Shown here piece by piece: positions 9,784-17,647 of a stretch of DNA of 56,603 bases. Numbering within the stretch: position 1 is the first letter of the stretch; every line of letters starts with the position of its first letter. Position numbers and translations under genes: made by a program. The notes below the pieces were generated by a model. That model was not told the DNA's origin. It saw only the letters and a list, made by a program, of their open reading frames with translations, and searched no databases. Origin of the DNA: an uncultured Roseiflexus sp. (lineage in GTDB: Bacteria; Chloroflexota; Chloroflexia; Chloroflexales; Roseiflexaceae). The stretch spans positions 1 through 56,603 of the forward strand of contig CALGYB010000058.1 in the NCBI GenBank assembly GCA_937935075.1, written 5' to 3'.

Positions 9784-9927
9784 TTAGGTAGTACGGTCAA
9801 CAAACATAAACTGGATCTCGCTGATGCGAAACCGAAAGGTTCCAGGATAATGTGCAGAAACCGGGTTGTGCCGAAGGCGCCGCAGGAACGGTGGGTGACG
9901 ACCAAAGAGCCGGAACTTCATAGTCAT
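9784..9927 (-). CDS. Possible small basic protein in the sdh leader
   Basis: A 47-codon open frame lies between the sdh promoter and sdhC, ending 24 bp before the sdhC start. The product begins MTMKFRLFGRHPPF, is rich in Arg, Phe and Pro, and ends EIQFMFVDRTT. An AGAGAG stretch precedes the ATG; an alternative ATG is at 9921. It has no recognised domain. It is listed because it is in the right strand and position to be translated from the sdh transcript and has a compact, protein-like composition. It could equally be untranslated leader. Confidence 0.35.
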   Translation of the reverse strand: MTMKFRLFGRHPPFLRRLRHNPVSAHYPGTFRFRISEIQFMFVDRTT

Positions 9928-10030
9928 AGACTCTCTTGCTCTCACTGTATCGAGAGGTTGGTTGTCCAACCCCTGATATGGTGAAGCGTATCACCTGAAT
10001 CTCTGGGAAGAGTTTCACGAACTGTTTTGC

Positions 10031-10059
10031 ATTATAACGCAAGGAGTAACGAATGTGAA
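10031..10059 (-). promoter_or_regulatory. Strong sigma-70-type promoter for sdhCAB
   Basis: Read on the minus strand, -35 TTCACA (five of six consensus bases) is followed after exactly 17 bp by a perfect -10 TATAAT. Transcription would start near 10024, leaving a leader of about 265 nt before sdhC. The promoter sits just beyond the stop of the pseudo-phosphatase gene (10071), so sdhCAB is probably transcribed independently of it. Confidence 0.7.
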
Positions 10060-10070
10060 GGAAAGGTTGT

Positions 10071-10988
10071 TCAATGCAGCGATGTCCAATCGCCGAGACG
10101 CGCCGACAGAGCACTGATATCGCCCGCTCCAACCGGTTGCTCGAGCCGTGCAAGAGCGTCGCGCAGCGCCGCGACATGCGCCGCTCCCGGAGCGGCAGGC
10201 GTTAGCGCAAGCGCAGCGCGCAGCAGCGCGCAGTACGCTGCGATCTGATCCGTTGCGCCGGCAGGGTGCGCCTGTGCGACGGAAATGGCGACTTCTATCT
10301 GCTCGCGCGCTGCGGTCCATTCGACAATGCCGGGAATGCGCATCATCAGGTCGAGGATCTGTGCAGTCCGTTCAGCGGCGGCGCGCCGTTCTTCCGCCAC
10401 CGACGGCGATGGCGGCGAAACGATCTCGGATGACGGCGGAGGCGCTGATGGTTCGGGAAGGCGTGGCGTGAGGCGGGTCGGTTCCTGGTTCTCAGTTCCG
10501 GCTTCTACCGGGGGCGCTGATGGTTTGGGAAGGAACGTCATAATGCGAGGGAGCGCCTGTTGCAGCATCTGGTCGATTTCCCGGGCATAGACCAGCCAGG
10601 GACCAATCTGCATCTTGAAGGGGTCGGGAATGTCGCGATCACGTCCGGCAAGTTCGCCCAGGGTATGAATGCGCGCTGCCGCCGTCGGAAAGCGCAGGCG
10701 CGCCACACGCGCGGTTCCGCTGTCGATCGTCAGCAACAGTGTCGCTTCATCAACCAGGTGATCGCTCAGGCTGCGCGCCCGGTGCGCACTGAGATCGAGC
10801 GCCATGTGCTCTGCAACTGCCAGTGCATCCGGGCTGGCGGGATCGTTGTCGTGCCCGAGCACCCCGGCGGACTCAACCCGCGCAGTGATGCTGCGGTGCA
10901 TCAGGTGTCGGCGAAGCAGTGCGGCGGCGAGCGGCGCACGTCCGGTGTCGGCAGCGCCGACGATCAGGATCAGGATCTCATTTTTCAT
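10071..10988 (-). CDS. Low-molecular-weight protein tyrosine phosphatase homologue lacking the catalytic Cys
   Basis: The N-terminal ~150 residues have the LMW-PTP/arsenate reductase layout: a beta strand into the P-loop, then TARVESAGVLG, and the general-acid loop DIPDPF (Asp122-Pro123). The P-loop that should read VCxGNxCRSP reads VGAADTGRAP. The nucleophilic Cys is Gly11 and the second Cys is Gly16, while Arg17 is kept. Phosphatase activity by the standard mechanism is therefore not expected. A Pro-rich linker (about 155-195) leads to a C-terminal helical segment of about 105 residues with no family I recognise. ATG at 10988 was chosen; GTG at 10997 is possible. It may be a phospho-binding pseudoenzyme; this is inference. 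Confidence 0.75.
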   Translation of the reverse strand: MKNEILILIVGAADTGRAPLAAALLRRHLMHRSITARVESAGVLGHDNDPASPDALAVAEHMALDLSAHRARSLSDHLVDEATLLLTIDSGTARVARLRFPTAAARIHTLGELAGRDRDIPDPFKMQIGPWLVYAREIDQMLQQALPRIMTFLPKPSAPPVEAGTENQEPTRLTPRLPEPSAPPPSSEIVSPPSPSVAEERRAAAERTAQILDLMMRIPGIVEWTAAREQIEVAISVAQAHPAGATDQIAAYCALLRAALALTPAAPGAAHVAALRDALARLEQPVGAGDISALSARLGDWTSLH

Positions 10989-11072
10989 AGGTATCACGAG
11001 GGCATATAGTGTGCACTACAGAAATGAACAGAGCTTCATCTTCCTGGCAACGAATTGGATATGTAGTGAACG

Positions 11073-11078
11073 TATAAT
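11073..11078 (+). promoter_or_regulatory. Candidate -10 element upstream of the response regulator
   Basis: A perfect TATAAT lies 73 bp before the response regulator start. No convincing -35 box is seen at 16-18 bp, so this is only a weak prediction. The 160-bp gap to the divergent pseudo-phosphatase otherwise shows nothing clear. Confidence 0.3.
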
Positions 11079-11150
11079 ACTGCAAGGAAGAAGCATTGAC
11101 AGCATCGATGCATGCAAGCCGCTGTCTACACTACCGGGAAGTAGCATCTT

Positions 11151-11525
11151 ATGCACATTTTGATTGCTGAAGACGACGCCATGAACCGCGATATGATCGC
11201 GCGACGTATGCGCTGGGAAGGTTTCACGATCTCGCTCGCCGTTGATGGATCGGAGGCGCTTCATCTTGCCCGCACCAACATGCCCGATCTGATCCTGCTC
11301 GACATGGGGTTGCCAAAGCAGAACGGCTGGGACGTCGCCCGTCAGCTCAAAAGCGAAGAGGCGACGCGCCACATTCCCATCATCGCGTTGACCGCCTACG
11401 CATTGCCCGAAGACCGGATCCGAGGGCTGGCTTCCGGGTGTGACGCCTACGAACTCAAGCCGATTGATTTCGACCGTCTGATGCGACGTATTCATGCCCT
11501 GACCGACGGGTCTGCAACGAGGTGA
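11151..11525 (+). CDS. Single-domain response regulator (CheY-like receiver)
   Basis: The 124 residues form only a receiver domain. The acidic pocket is Glu7-Asp8-Asp9 (AEDDA), the phospho-acceptor is Asp51 in LILLDMGLP, the Thr switch lies in IIALTAYA, and the conserved Lys is in ELKPID. There is no output domain, so it should act by protein-protein contact or in a phosphorelay. The neighbouring hybrid-free histidine kinase 108 bp downstream is the obvious partner, inferred from position. The sequence style (AEDDAMNRDMIARRM) matches receivers of DivK/CheY-like relay proteins. Confidence 0.92.
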   Translation: MHILIAEDDAMNRDMIARRMRWEGFTISLAVDGSEALHLARTNMPDLILLDMGLPKQNGWDVARQLKSEEATRHIPIIALTAYALPEDRIRGLASGCDAYELKPIDFDRLMRRIHALTDGSATR

Positions 11526-11633
11526 GCATGGGAGCCATCATCGCGCGCGACCGACCCTTGTTACCATGTTGCAGGCAGTAGTCCCTGCTCTTGCATCTGA
11601 AAGCCATATTACAGGCGAAAATGTGAGACTTCT

Positions 11634-13484
11634 GTGGATCGACCACTCACGTTCTACACCAGCGTCCTACTCTTACTCAGTATCGTTGCCATATCCATCG
11701 CCGTCTATGCGTGGCGCAGGCGGGTTATGCCTGGCGCGTTGTCGCTTACTTTCCTTAGCATGAGCGTTGCAGTCTGGCTGATTGGTCAACATATGGAACT
11801 GACCGTTCAGACCTTCGCCTCAATGATCTGGTGGATTAGATTCGAGTTCATTGGCATAGTCGCTCTTCCAGTCATGTGGCTTTGGTTTGCCGCTGAGTAC
11901 ACCGGCTCGCTGCCCTGGCTCCACCGCCGCAACATATGGCTTCTGGCAATCATACCGGCGATAACGATGTTGATTTTGCTGACGAACGATTATCACTCGC
12001 TGTTCTGGACATCGATCACTCCGCGAGTTGAGCAACTTCGTCTCGGCATCGACACTCGATACGGACCCTGGTTCTGGGTGCATGTTGCCTATTCTTATAC
12101 GTGTGTGCTTATTGGCGCTTATGCCATCGTCCGTTTTGCTCGGCAAACGGTCAGGTTGTTTTTCTTCCAAACAGTGGCCATCCTGATTGCGGTTGCAGTG
12201 CCGTGGGCGGTGAATCTGCTGCGTTTGACAGGCGTCATTCCAAAGAGCATCCCTGATCTGACGGCGCTGGCATTTGCTGTATCGCTGGGGATTTTCGCGT
12301 GGAGTGCATTCCGGTGGCGTCTGCTCGATATTCGTCCGATTGCGCGCGATATGGTGTTGCAAAGCATGGTCGATGGCGTTATCGCAGTGGATGACCAGGG
12401 GCGGATCATCGAGGTAAACCGCGCGGCGCAAGAATTGATCGGGCTGCCCGTGTCGCAGATTCTCGGCAGACACGCGCGCGAGGCGCTGACGCGCTGGAAT
12501 GACGTCGTCGATCACTATCAGGATGTGACCGAGATAGCGGAAGAACTCGAAGTAGACGTCAACGAGTCGCGGCGCTGGTTCAATGTGCGTATCTCGCCGA
12601 TCTACGACACGCGGCGCGTCTGTCGTGGGCGGCTGTTCGTCTGGCGTGATGTCACCGAGGAGCGCCGGATCCGTGAGGAGCTGCAACGCAACAATGAGCA
12701 TCTCCTGGAAGCGCAGCGATCGTTGATCGCAGCACGGGACGCCGCCGAAGCGGGCAGCCGCGCCAGAGGCGCCTTTCTGGCGCATATGAGCCACGAAATC
12801 CGCACGCCGCTCACTGCGATCATCGGATATTGCCAGTTGTTGGAGGCGGGTCTCGAACGCCAGAGCCTGGCGCAAACGCGCAGCGATATTGAAGCGATCC
12901 ACCTTGCCGCCGGTCACCTCCTCTATCTGATGAACAACGTGCTGGAAATGGCGCAGATCGAAACCGGACGGTCCGATCTGCATGTGGTTCCATTCAATGT
13001 GGCGGATGTGGTGCATGATGTTGTAATGACGGTGCAGCCGTTGCTCAGACGCAACCGGAATCGCTTGCGGCTCGAGGGTGTCGAGGAGGCAGGGGAACTG
13101 TTGGGCGATCCGACCAGGGTGCGCCAGATTCTGTTCAATCTGGTGAGTAATGCTGCCAAGTTTACAACAGACGGCGAAGTGGTGGTGCGGATCGCGCACA
13201 CAGGTGATGATTCTCGGTCACGCATCCAGTTTCAGGTGTCCGATACGGGACCGGGAATTGCACCGGAACAGATGGTGCATTTGTTTGAGCCATTTGCGAT
13301 TGCCGAGCAGAATATCGGGCGGGAGCAACGTGGCGTGGGGCTGGGACTGGCGATCAGTCAGCATTACTGCCAGTTGATGGGTGGCGAGTTGACTGTTGAG
13401 AGCGCGCCAGGACGCGGTACGACGGCGACGTTCTGGCTTCCCATGCAGGCATCGCAGATTGCGCTGGCAGAGGTTAGGGGTTAG
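11634..13484 (+). CDS. 7TM-PAS sensor histidine kinase
   Basis: This 616-residue membrane sensor starts at a GTG. Residues 1-230 contain about seven hydrophobic helices in the 7TM histidine-kinase sensor arrangement. A PAS domain follows (about 238-340, DGVIAVDDQGRIIEVN), then a coiled coil, the HisKA dimerisation domain with His387 in MSHEIRTPLTAI, and the ATPase domain with N box NLVSNAAKF, G1 DTGPGI and G2 GVGLGLAIS. It lies 108 bp downstream of the single-domain response regulator. The signal sensed is unknown. No receiver or HPt domain is attached, so the upstream regulator is the likely phosphate acceptor. Confidence 0.9.
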   Translation: MDRPLTFYTSVLLLLSIVAISIAVYAWRRRVMPGALSLTFLSMSVAVWLIGQHMELTVQTFASMIWWIRFEFIGIVALPVMWLWFAAEYTGSLPWLHRRNIWLLAIIPAITMLILLTNDYHSLFWTSITPRVEQLRLGIDTRYGPWFWVHVAYSYTCVLIGAYAIVRFARQTVRLFFFQTVAILIAVAVPWAVNLLRLTGVIPKSIPDLTALAFAVSLGIFAWSAFRWRLLDIRPIARDMVLQSMVDGVIAVDDQGRIIEVNRAAQELIGLPVSQILGRHAREALTRWNDVVDHYQDVTEIAEELEVDVNESRRWFNVRISPIYDTRRVCRGRLFVWRDVTEERRIREELQRNNEHLLEAQRSLIAARDAAEAGSRARGAFLAHMSHEIRTPLTAIIGYCQLLEAGLERQSLAQTRSDIEAIHLAAGHLLYLMNNVLEMAQIETGRSDLHVVPFNVADVVHDVVMTVQPLLRRNRNRLRLEGVEEAGELLGDPTRVRQILFNLVSNAAKFTTDGEVVVRIAHTGDDSRSRIQFQVSDTGPGIAPEQMVHLFEPFAIAEQNIGREQRGVGLGLAISQHYCQLMGGELTVESAPGRGTTATFWLPMQASQIALAEVRG

Positions 13485-13485
13485 G

Positions 13486-13520
13486 AGAACCAAGAACCGA
13501 GAACTGAGAACCGAGAACTG
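13486..13520. repeat. GAGAACCGAGAACTGA-type low-complexity tract
   Basis: The tract is built from alternating GAGAACC and GAGAACT half-units. The same motif, in either orientation, occurs at 15366-15424, 34307-34337, 34460-34504 and 46970-47007, each time next to a GCGGTCA-ended element. Confidence 0.7.
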
Positions 13521-13530
13521 ATGCCGATGC

Positions 13531-13730
13531 GCGGTCATTCGTACAAATACTGCCGGGGCGCTGCGGGCGAAAGCCCTCGCTGAGGACGCGGTTCGACCAT
13601 GCTCACCGCAAGTGAAAGCCCCGCTGGGGCTACTGATGACGATGCGCGGTCATACCGCCCCGACTGATGCTGTGCGTTGACCGTTGCGCCTTGAACAATG
13701 AACACGCGAACATCTTGTCTGACTGACCGC
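13531..13730 (-). mobile_element. MITE-like element, body type A
   Basis: The element is about 200 bp and bounded by inverted ends: GCGGTCATTCGTACAA on the left and, read on the minus strand, GCGGTCAGTCAGACAA on the right. On the minus strand it starts with the head shared with type B elements (the AAGATGTTCG and GGCGCAACGGTCAACG blocks), then has a body with GCCCCAGCGGGGCTTTCAC and GGGCTTTCGCCCGCAGCGCC. An extra internal ATGCGCGGTCAT lies at 13642-13653. The same body occurs at 51123-51318 and from 56478 to the window end. No gene is present from 13485 to 13984. Confidence 0.6.
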
Positions 13731-13984
13731 AAGTTCGTATGAGAACCGACCGCCCACATTCAACACTTCACGTTCAACGGCTCTCTCTTCCACTGCACCC
13801 TTCAACCTTTGAACGTCACCTTTCCCGCCTTCTACCGGGAACCCTCTGCCTTCAACTCCTTTGCGGGCGCCGCGACGCAACCGGCGCCTGGCACATGTGT
13901 AACGTTCGATACGCAGCATTCAACGACCACCTGTAATCCGTACTGCTTCGAGACGTTGCACCGCAACGTCTCTGCTTTTCACGT
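13731..13984. other. Non-coding gap before argH
   Basis: No gene, promoter or terminator is convincing here. A sequence rich in CAACCTTTCAACCTTTGAACG-like pyrimidine/AAC runs resembles other degenerate intergenic repeats of this window, but I could not define a unit. Confidence 0.3.
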
Positions 13985-15352
13985 TCAATGTTCCTCGATG
14001 CAACGCCGCGCCTGGGTGATCTGTTGGCGCACGGCTTCTGGCGCCGTTGCGCCGGGCACACGGCGCTGCGCTACGGAACGATCAATGTCGAACACCTGAA
14101 GAATGTCGTTGCTGCAGGCGGGATGCGCTGCGAGAAAAACGTCGAGTGGCAGCGCCGAGAGCGGCGCCCCGCGCTGCTCCGCCTCACGCACCAGCCTGCC
14201 AACCACATGGTGCGCTTCGCGAAACGGGACGCCGCGCGCCACCAGGTAATCGGCGATGTCGGTGGCAAGCATCGTATCGTCGAGCGCTGCACGCATGCGG
14301 TCATAGCGGAAGCGGGCCGTTGCTACCGCCCCGGCGGCAACCGGCAGCGCCAGTTCGAGCGTGTCAGCGGCGTCGAACAGCGGCTCTTTGTCTTCTTGCA
14401 GGTCTTTGTCGTAGGCGGATGGCAACCCTTTGAGCACCGCCAACACGGTGACCAGATCGCCGGTGAGCCGGCCTGCTTTGCCGCGCAGCAGTTCGAATGA
14501 ATCGGGATTTTTTTTCTGCGGCATAAGACTCGAACCGGTGCTGTAGGCGTCGGCGAGAACGACGAAACCGAACTCGGCGCTGCTGTAGATGATCATGTCT
14601 TCCGCCAGGCGGCTGAGGTGCGTGCCGATCAACGCTGCACAGAATAGAAACTCGGCAATGAAATCACGGTCGCTGACGGCATCGATGCTATTGGGGGAAA
14701 TCGCTGCCATCCCCAGGTCAGCGGCGAGTGCCGTGCGGTCGATTGCCAGCGGCGTTCCGGCAATCGCGCCTGAGCCGAGCGGGAGCACTGCCGTTCGTTT
14801 CGCACAATCCGCCAGGCGCTCGCGGTCGCGTTGCAGGGGCCAGAAGTGGGAGAGCAACCAGTGCGCGAGAAGCACCGGTTGGGCGCGTTGCAGGTGGGTA
14901 TAGCCGGGTATCACGGCATCGCCTGCGCCTTCAGCCTGCGCCAGCAATGCCTGTTGCAGCGCGCGCACGCCGTCGTCGATGCGCCGAATCGCGCCCATCG
15001 TCCAGAGCCGCACGTCGGTCGCCACCTGATCGTTCCGGCTGCGTCCGGTGTGGAGTTTGCCCGCAACCGCGCCGACGAGTTCCCCCAGTCGCCGCTCGAC
15101 GGCGGTATGAATATCTTCATCAGCCGGAAGCGCTGCGAAGCGCCCTTCGTCGAACTCGGCGTAAACCGCCTCGAGTCCTGCCAGTAAGGCGTCTCGCTCT
15201 TCCGCCGATATGACTCCGGCCTGCGCGAGTTGACGCGCCCATGCCATGCTCCCGCGAATATCCTCACGCCACATTCGTTGATCGAACGGAAATGAGTTGT
15301 TGAACCGCGCCATCAGCGCGTCGATCCCCTCATCGAAGCGACCTCCCCACAT
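13985..15352 (-). CDS. argH: Argininosuccinate lyase
   Basis: This enzyme catalyses the last step of arginine synthesis, splitting argininosuccinate into arginine and fumarate. The 455 residues begin MWGGRFDEG, as in most ArgH, and contain HTGRSRNDQVATD, YTHLQRAQPV (catalytic-site His) and the superfamily signature GSSLMPQKKNPD, with the mobile-loop Ser in GSS. The ATG at 15352 is preceded by GAAGGAGAAAACC. Longer in-frame starts run into the GAGAACC repeat tract and are rejected. argF lies nearby on the other strand (16682), but the two are not in one operon. Confidence 0.96.
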   Translation of the reverse strand: MWGGRFDEGIDALMARFNNSFPFDQRMWREDIRGSMAWARQLAQAGVISAEERDALLAGLEAVYAEFDEGRFAALPADEDIHTAVERRLGELVGAVAGKLHTGRSRNDQVATDVRLWTMGAIRRIDDGVRALQQALLAQAEGAGDAVIPGYTHLQRAQPVLLAHWLLSHFWPLQRDRERLADCAKRTAVLPLGSGAIAGTPLAIDRTALAADLGMAAISPNSIDAVSDRDFIAEFLFCAALIGTHLSRLAEDMIIYSSAEFGFVVLADAYSTGSSLMPQKKNPDSFELLRGKAGRLTGDLVTVLAVLKGLPSAYDKDLQEDKEPLFDAADTLELALPVAAGAVATARFRYDRMRAALDDTMLATDIADYLVARGVPFREAHHVVGRLVREAEQRGAPLSALPLDVFLAAHPACSNDILQVFDIDRSVAQRRVPGATAPEAVRQQITQARRCIEEH

Positions 15353-15365
15353 GGTTTTCTCCTTC

Positions 15366-15424
15366 CGAGAACCGAGAACCGAGAACTGAGAACCGAGAAC
15401 CGAGAACCGAGAACTGAGAACTGA
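15366..15424. repeat. GAGAACCGAGAACTGA-type low-complexity tract upstream of argH
   Basis: About four alternating copies of GAGAACCGAGAAC(C/T) lie 14 bp beyond the argH start and end against the type B element at 15434. The tract sits where the argH promoter would be expected. Confidence 0.7.
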
Positions 15425-15433
15425 TACCAGGTG

Positions 15434-15857
15434 GCGTTCAGTCAGACAAGATGTTCGAGCGTTCGTTTTGCAAGGTGCAACGGTCAACGTGCCCCGGCAG
15501 GCATGCCGCGGACCGCCGTCCGCCCGGCGGCTGAAGCCGCGGGCTACGGTTGCCAGGCCCGCCAGCGCAGGCGGGAGCGGGGATGCGCCGCCGGGGTAGG
15601 GCGGGCTTCAACCCGCCAGCGCAGGCGGGAGCGGGGATGCGCCGCCGGGGTAGGGCGGGCTTCAGCCCGCCAGCGCGGGCTTGACGCATTCCTGCACAGT
15701 ACACGCCGCGCCTGCCCTGGCGCAGCCCGTTTGCGCCGGCTGGCTCTCGCCCAGCGGCTGAAGCCGCGGGCTATGGTTGCAAAGCCCGCCTGCGCGGGCT
15801 TCACCAGGCGATGCCGGATTCTTGTCTCAAAAACTAGCATTGTCCAAATGACCGCGC
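15434..15857 (+). mobile_element. MITE-like element, body type B, with an internal expansion
   Basis: The head GTCAGACAAGATGTTCG and tail CCAAATGACCGCGCAT match other type B copies at 24449, 34332 and 46749. Two copies of the GCGGCTGAAGCCGCGGGCTA block (about 15530 and 15753) show an internal duplication. Between them lies a 54-bp tandem repeat (15558-15680). Several open frames cross it but are repeat-derived and not called as genes. Confidence 0.6.
15558..15680 (+). repeat. 54-bp tandem repeat inside the type B element
   Basis: CCCGCCAGCGCAGGCGGGAG begins at 15558 and again at 15612. A third partial unit begins at 15666. The period is 54 bp, the units are almost identical, and each contains a GC-rich hairpin. 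Confidence 0.8.
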
Positions 15858-16060
15858 ATTATGAGAACCAGAGAGTCACTGGTTCTTGGTGAACGACGAG
15901 GTCATGGTACACGAAAAGGAAAAAGAGGTGAGCAGCAGGATGAGTAACACCCAATTGCCTTTTTCCAACGTGCTCAGTGATCTCCCCCTAACCCCGAACC
16001 CTGTGGTACAATGCGCATATCACAAACATACATTATCACATCCACATTCGAGAGCGCAGG
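15858..16060. other. Non-coding gap before the Uma2 gene
   Basis: No gene was found. A TACAAT at about 16010 could be a -10 element for the cluster starting at 16061, but there is no clear -35 box. Confidence 0.3.
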
Positions 16061-16681
16061 ATGATGTCTGTTTCCCGCCAGTCGATGATCACCGCGTCGC
16101 AGGAAGAACTCGAAGCCCTGGTACTCGACGCTGCGCCGCGTCAGGGGCAGTGGAGCGAAGAGGATTATCTGTGGTTGAGCGAACGTGTGAGCGTGCTGAT
16201 CGAATTGACTGACGGTTCTATCGAAGTTTTGCCGATGCCGACCGACCGTCATCAATCAATCCTTCTCTCTCTGTACCGTCTCTTCTTCGCGGCGGTTGAA
16301 TTAGCCGGCGGCAAAGTGCTGATTGCGCCATTGCGCCTTCGCATTCGTTCGGGAAAGTATCGTGAACCCGATCTGCTGCTGGTGCGTTCGGCGCGTGATA
16401 TGCGCCGGCAGGATCGCTTCTGGATCGGCGCCGATCTTGTGCTGGAAGTGGTCGGTCAGGACAAATCTGAGCGCGATGTGGTCGAAAAACGCCACGATTA
16501 CGCCGAAGGGGGCATCCCCGAATACTGGATCGTCGACCCGCGCGACGAGACCATTACAGTCTTGCGACTGGCGGACGATGCGTATGTGGAACATGGGACG
16601 TTCGGGCGCGGCACGCAGGCGACATCGGCGCTGCTCGCAGGTTTTACCGTCAGTGTTGACGCGGTCTTCGACACGGAATAG
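16061..16681 (+). CDS. Uma2 family (DUF820) putative PD-(D/E)xK endonuclease
   Basis: This 206-residue protein has the Uma2 fold signatures: WSEEDYLWLSE near the start, YREPDLLLV (the catalytic Asp of the PD motif), DLVLEVVGQDKSERDVVEKR (E-x-K equivalent with downstream Lys), and IPEYWIVDPRDETITV. The family is abundant in cyanobacteria and Chloroflexota, and its physiological role is not established. The stop codon TAG (16679-16681) is followed directly by the ATG of argF, so the two share a transcript. Start ATG at 16061 or 16064; both lie just after GCAGG. Confidence 0.85.
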   Translation: MMSVSRQSMITASQEELEALVLDAAPRQGQWSEEDYLWLSERVSVLIELTDGSIEVLPMPTDRHQSILLSLYRLFFAAVELAGGKVLIAPLRLRIRSGKYREPDLLLVRSARDMRRQDRFWIGADLVLEVVGQDKSERDVVEKRHDYAEGGIPEYWIVDPRDETITVLRLADDAYVEHGTFGRGTQATSALLAGFTVSVDAVFDTE

Positions 16682-17638
16682 ATGGCGAGAACAGGTATGG
16701 TCAGACACTTTCTTTCCGCTGCCGATCTGACGCGCGCCGATGCCGAGGCGTTGCTGGATCGGGCGCAAGCGTTGAAGGCGGAATGGCGCAATGGCGGGCA
16801 CGCGCGCGATGCGAGCGGTGTGTTGCCGCTCCAGGGCAAAACACTGGCGCTGGTGTTCGAGAAACCATCGCTGCGCACGCGCGTCGCCTTCGAAGCCGGT
16901 ATGACCCAACTCGGCGGGCATGGCAGTTACCTGTCGGCAAACGACATCGACATGGGCGGGCGCGAAAGCGTTCCCGATGTGGCACGCAACCTCAGTCGCT
17001 GGGTGCAGGCGATTGCAGCGCGCGTCTTTCGCCACGCAACCGTTGAGACCCTGGCGCGCTATGCCACTGTGCCGGTCATCAATGCGCTCTCCGACCGTGA
17101 GCATCCCTGTCAGGCGCTCGCGGATATGCTGACGTTGCGCGAACATTATGGCCGTCTCGAAGGGTTGACGCTGGCGTATGTCGGCGATGGCAACAACGTG
17201 GCGCACTCATTGATGCTCCTGGGAGCAACGCTGGGGGTGAACGTGCGTATCGGTTGTCCGCTCGATTATCGCCCCGACCCGGATATTCTGGCGCTCGCGG
17301 AGCAGCGCGCCGCTGAGAATGGCGCTTCGATCCGGGTGATGCCATCGCCATTGGAAGTGGTCGCCGGAGCGGATGCGGTCTACACGGATGTATGGGCGTC
17401 GATGGGACAGGAACACGAAGCAGCCCGGCGCCGGCCGGTGTTTCAACCGTACCAGGTTAATGCAGCATTGATGGCGCACGCCCGATCAGGATCGCTGTTT
17501 ATGCACTGTCTCCCGGCGCATCGCGGCGAAGAGGTGACGCCTGATGTCATCGATGGTCCGCAGTCGGTGGTCTTCGAGCAGGCGGAGAATCGGTTGCACG
17601 TTCAGAAAGCGCTGATCCTGACCCTGCTTGGATTGTAG
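16682..17638 (+). CDS. argF: Ornithine carbamoyltransferase
   Basis: This enzyme joins carbamoyl phosphate to ornithine, giving citrulline in arginine synthesis. The 318 residues have the carbamoyl-phosphate motif KPSLRTRVAFE (Ser63-Arg67; the family often reads STRTR), HPCQALADMLT, the ornithine-loop DVWASMGQE, and the catalytic HCLPAHRGEEV. The start is ATG 16682, directly after the Uma2 stop; ATG 16697 (MVRHFLSAADL) is an alternative and gives the more usual N terminus. It is followed after 9 bp by a TrkA-like gene, so arginine synthesis and ion transport genes appear to share an operon. Confidence 0.95.
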   Translation: MARTGMVRHFLSAADLTRADAEALLDRAQALKAEWRNGGHARDASGVLPLQGKTLALVFEKPSLRTRVAFEAGMTQLGGHGSYLSANDIDMGGRESVPDVARNLSRWVQAIAARVFRHATVETLARYATVPVINALSDREHPCQALADMLTLREHYGRLEGLTLAYVGDGNNVAHSLMLLGATLGVNVRIGCPLDYRPDPDILALAEQRAAENGASIRVMPSPLEVVAGADAVYTDVWASMGQEHEAARRRPVFQPYQVNAALMAHARSGSLFMHCLPAHRGEEVTPDVIDGPQSVVFEQAENRLHVQKALILTLLGL

Positions 17639-17647
17639 AGGAAGCCT

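Noticed and set aside
15353-15487. Longer argH N terminus
   Set aside because: It is coded by GAGAACC repeat DNA. ATG 15352 has a strong ribosome binding site and gives the normal MWGGRF start.
15438-15892. Open reading frames inside the type B element
   Set aside because: Several frames on both strands are open only because of the GC-rich 54-bp repeats. No domain or ribosome binding site supports them.
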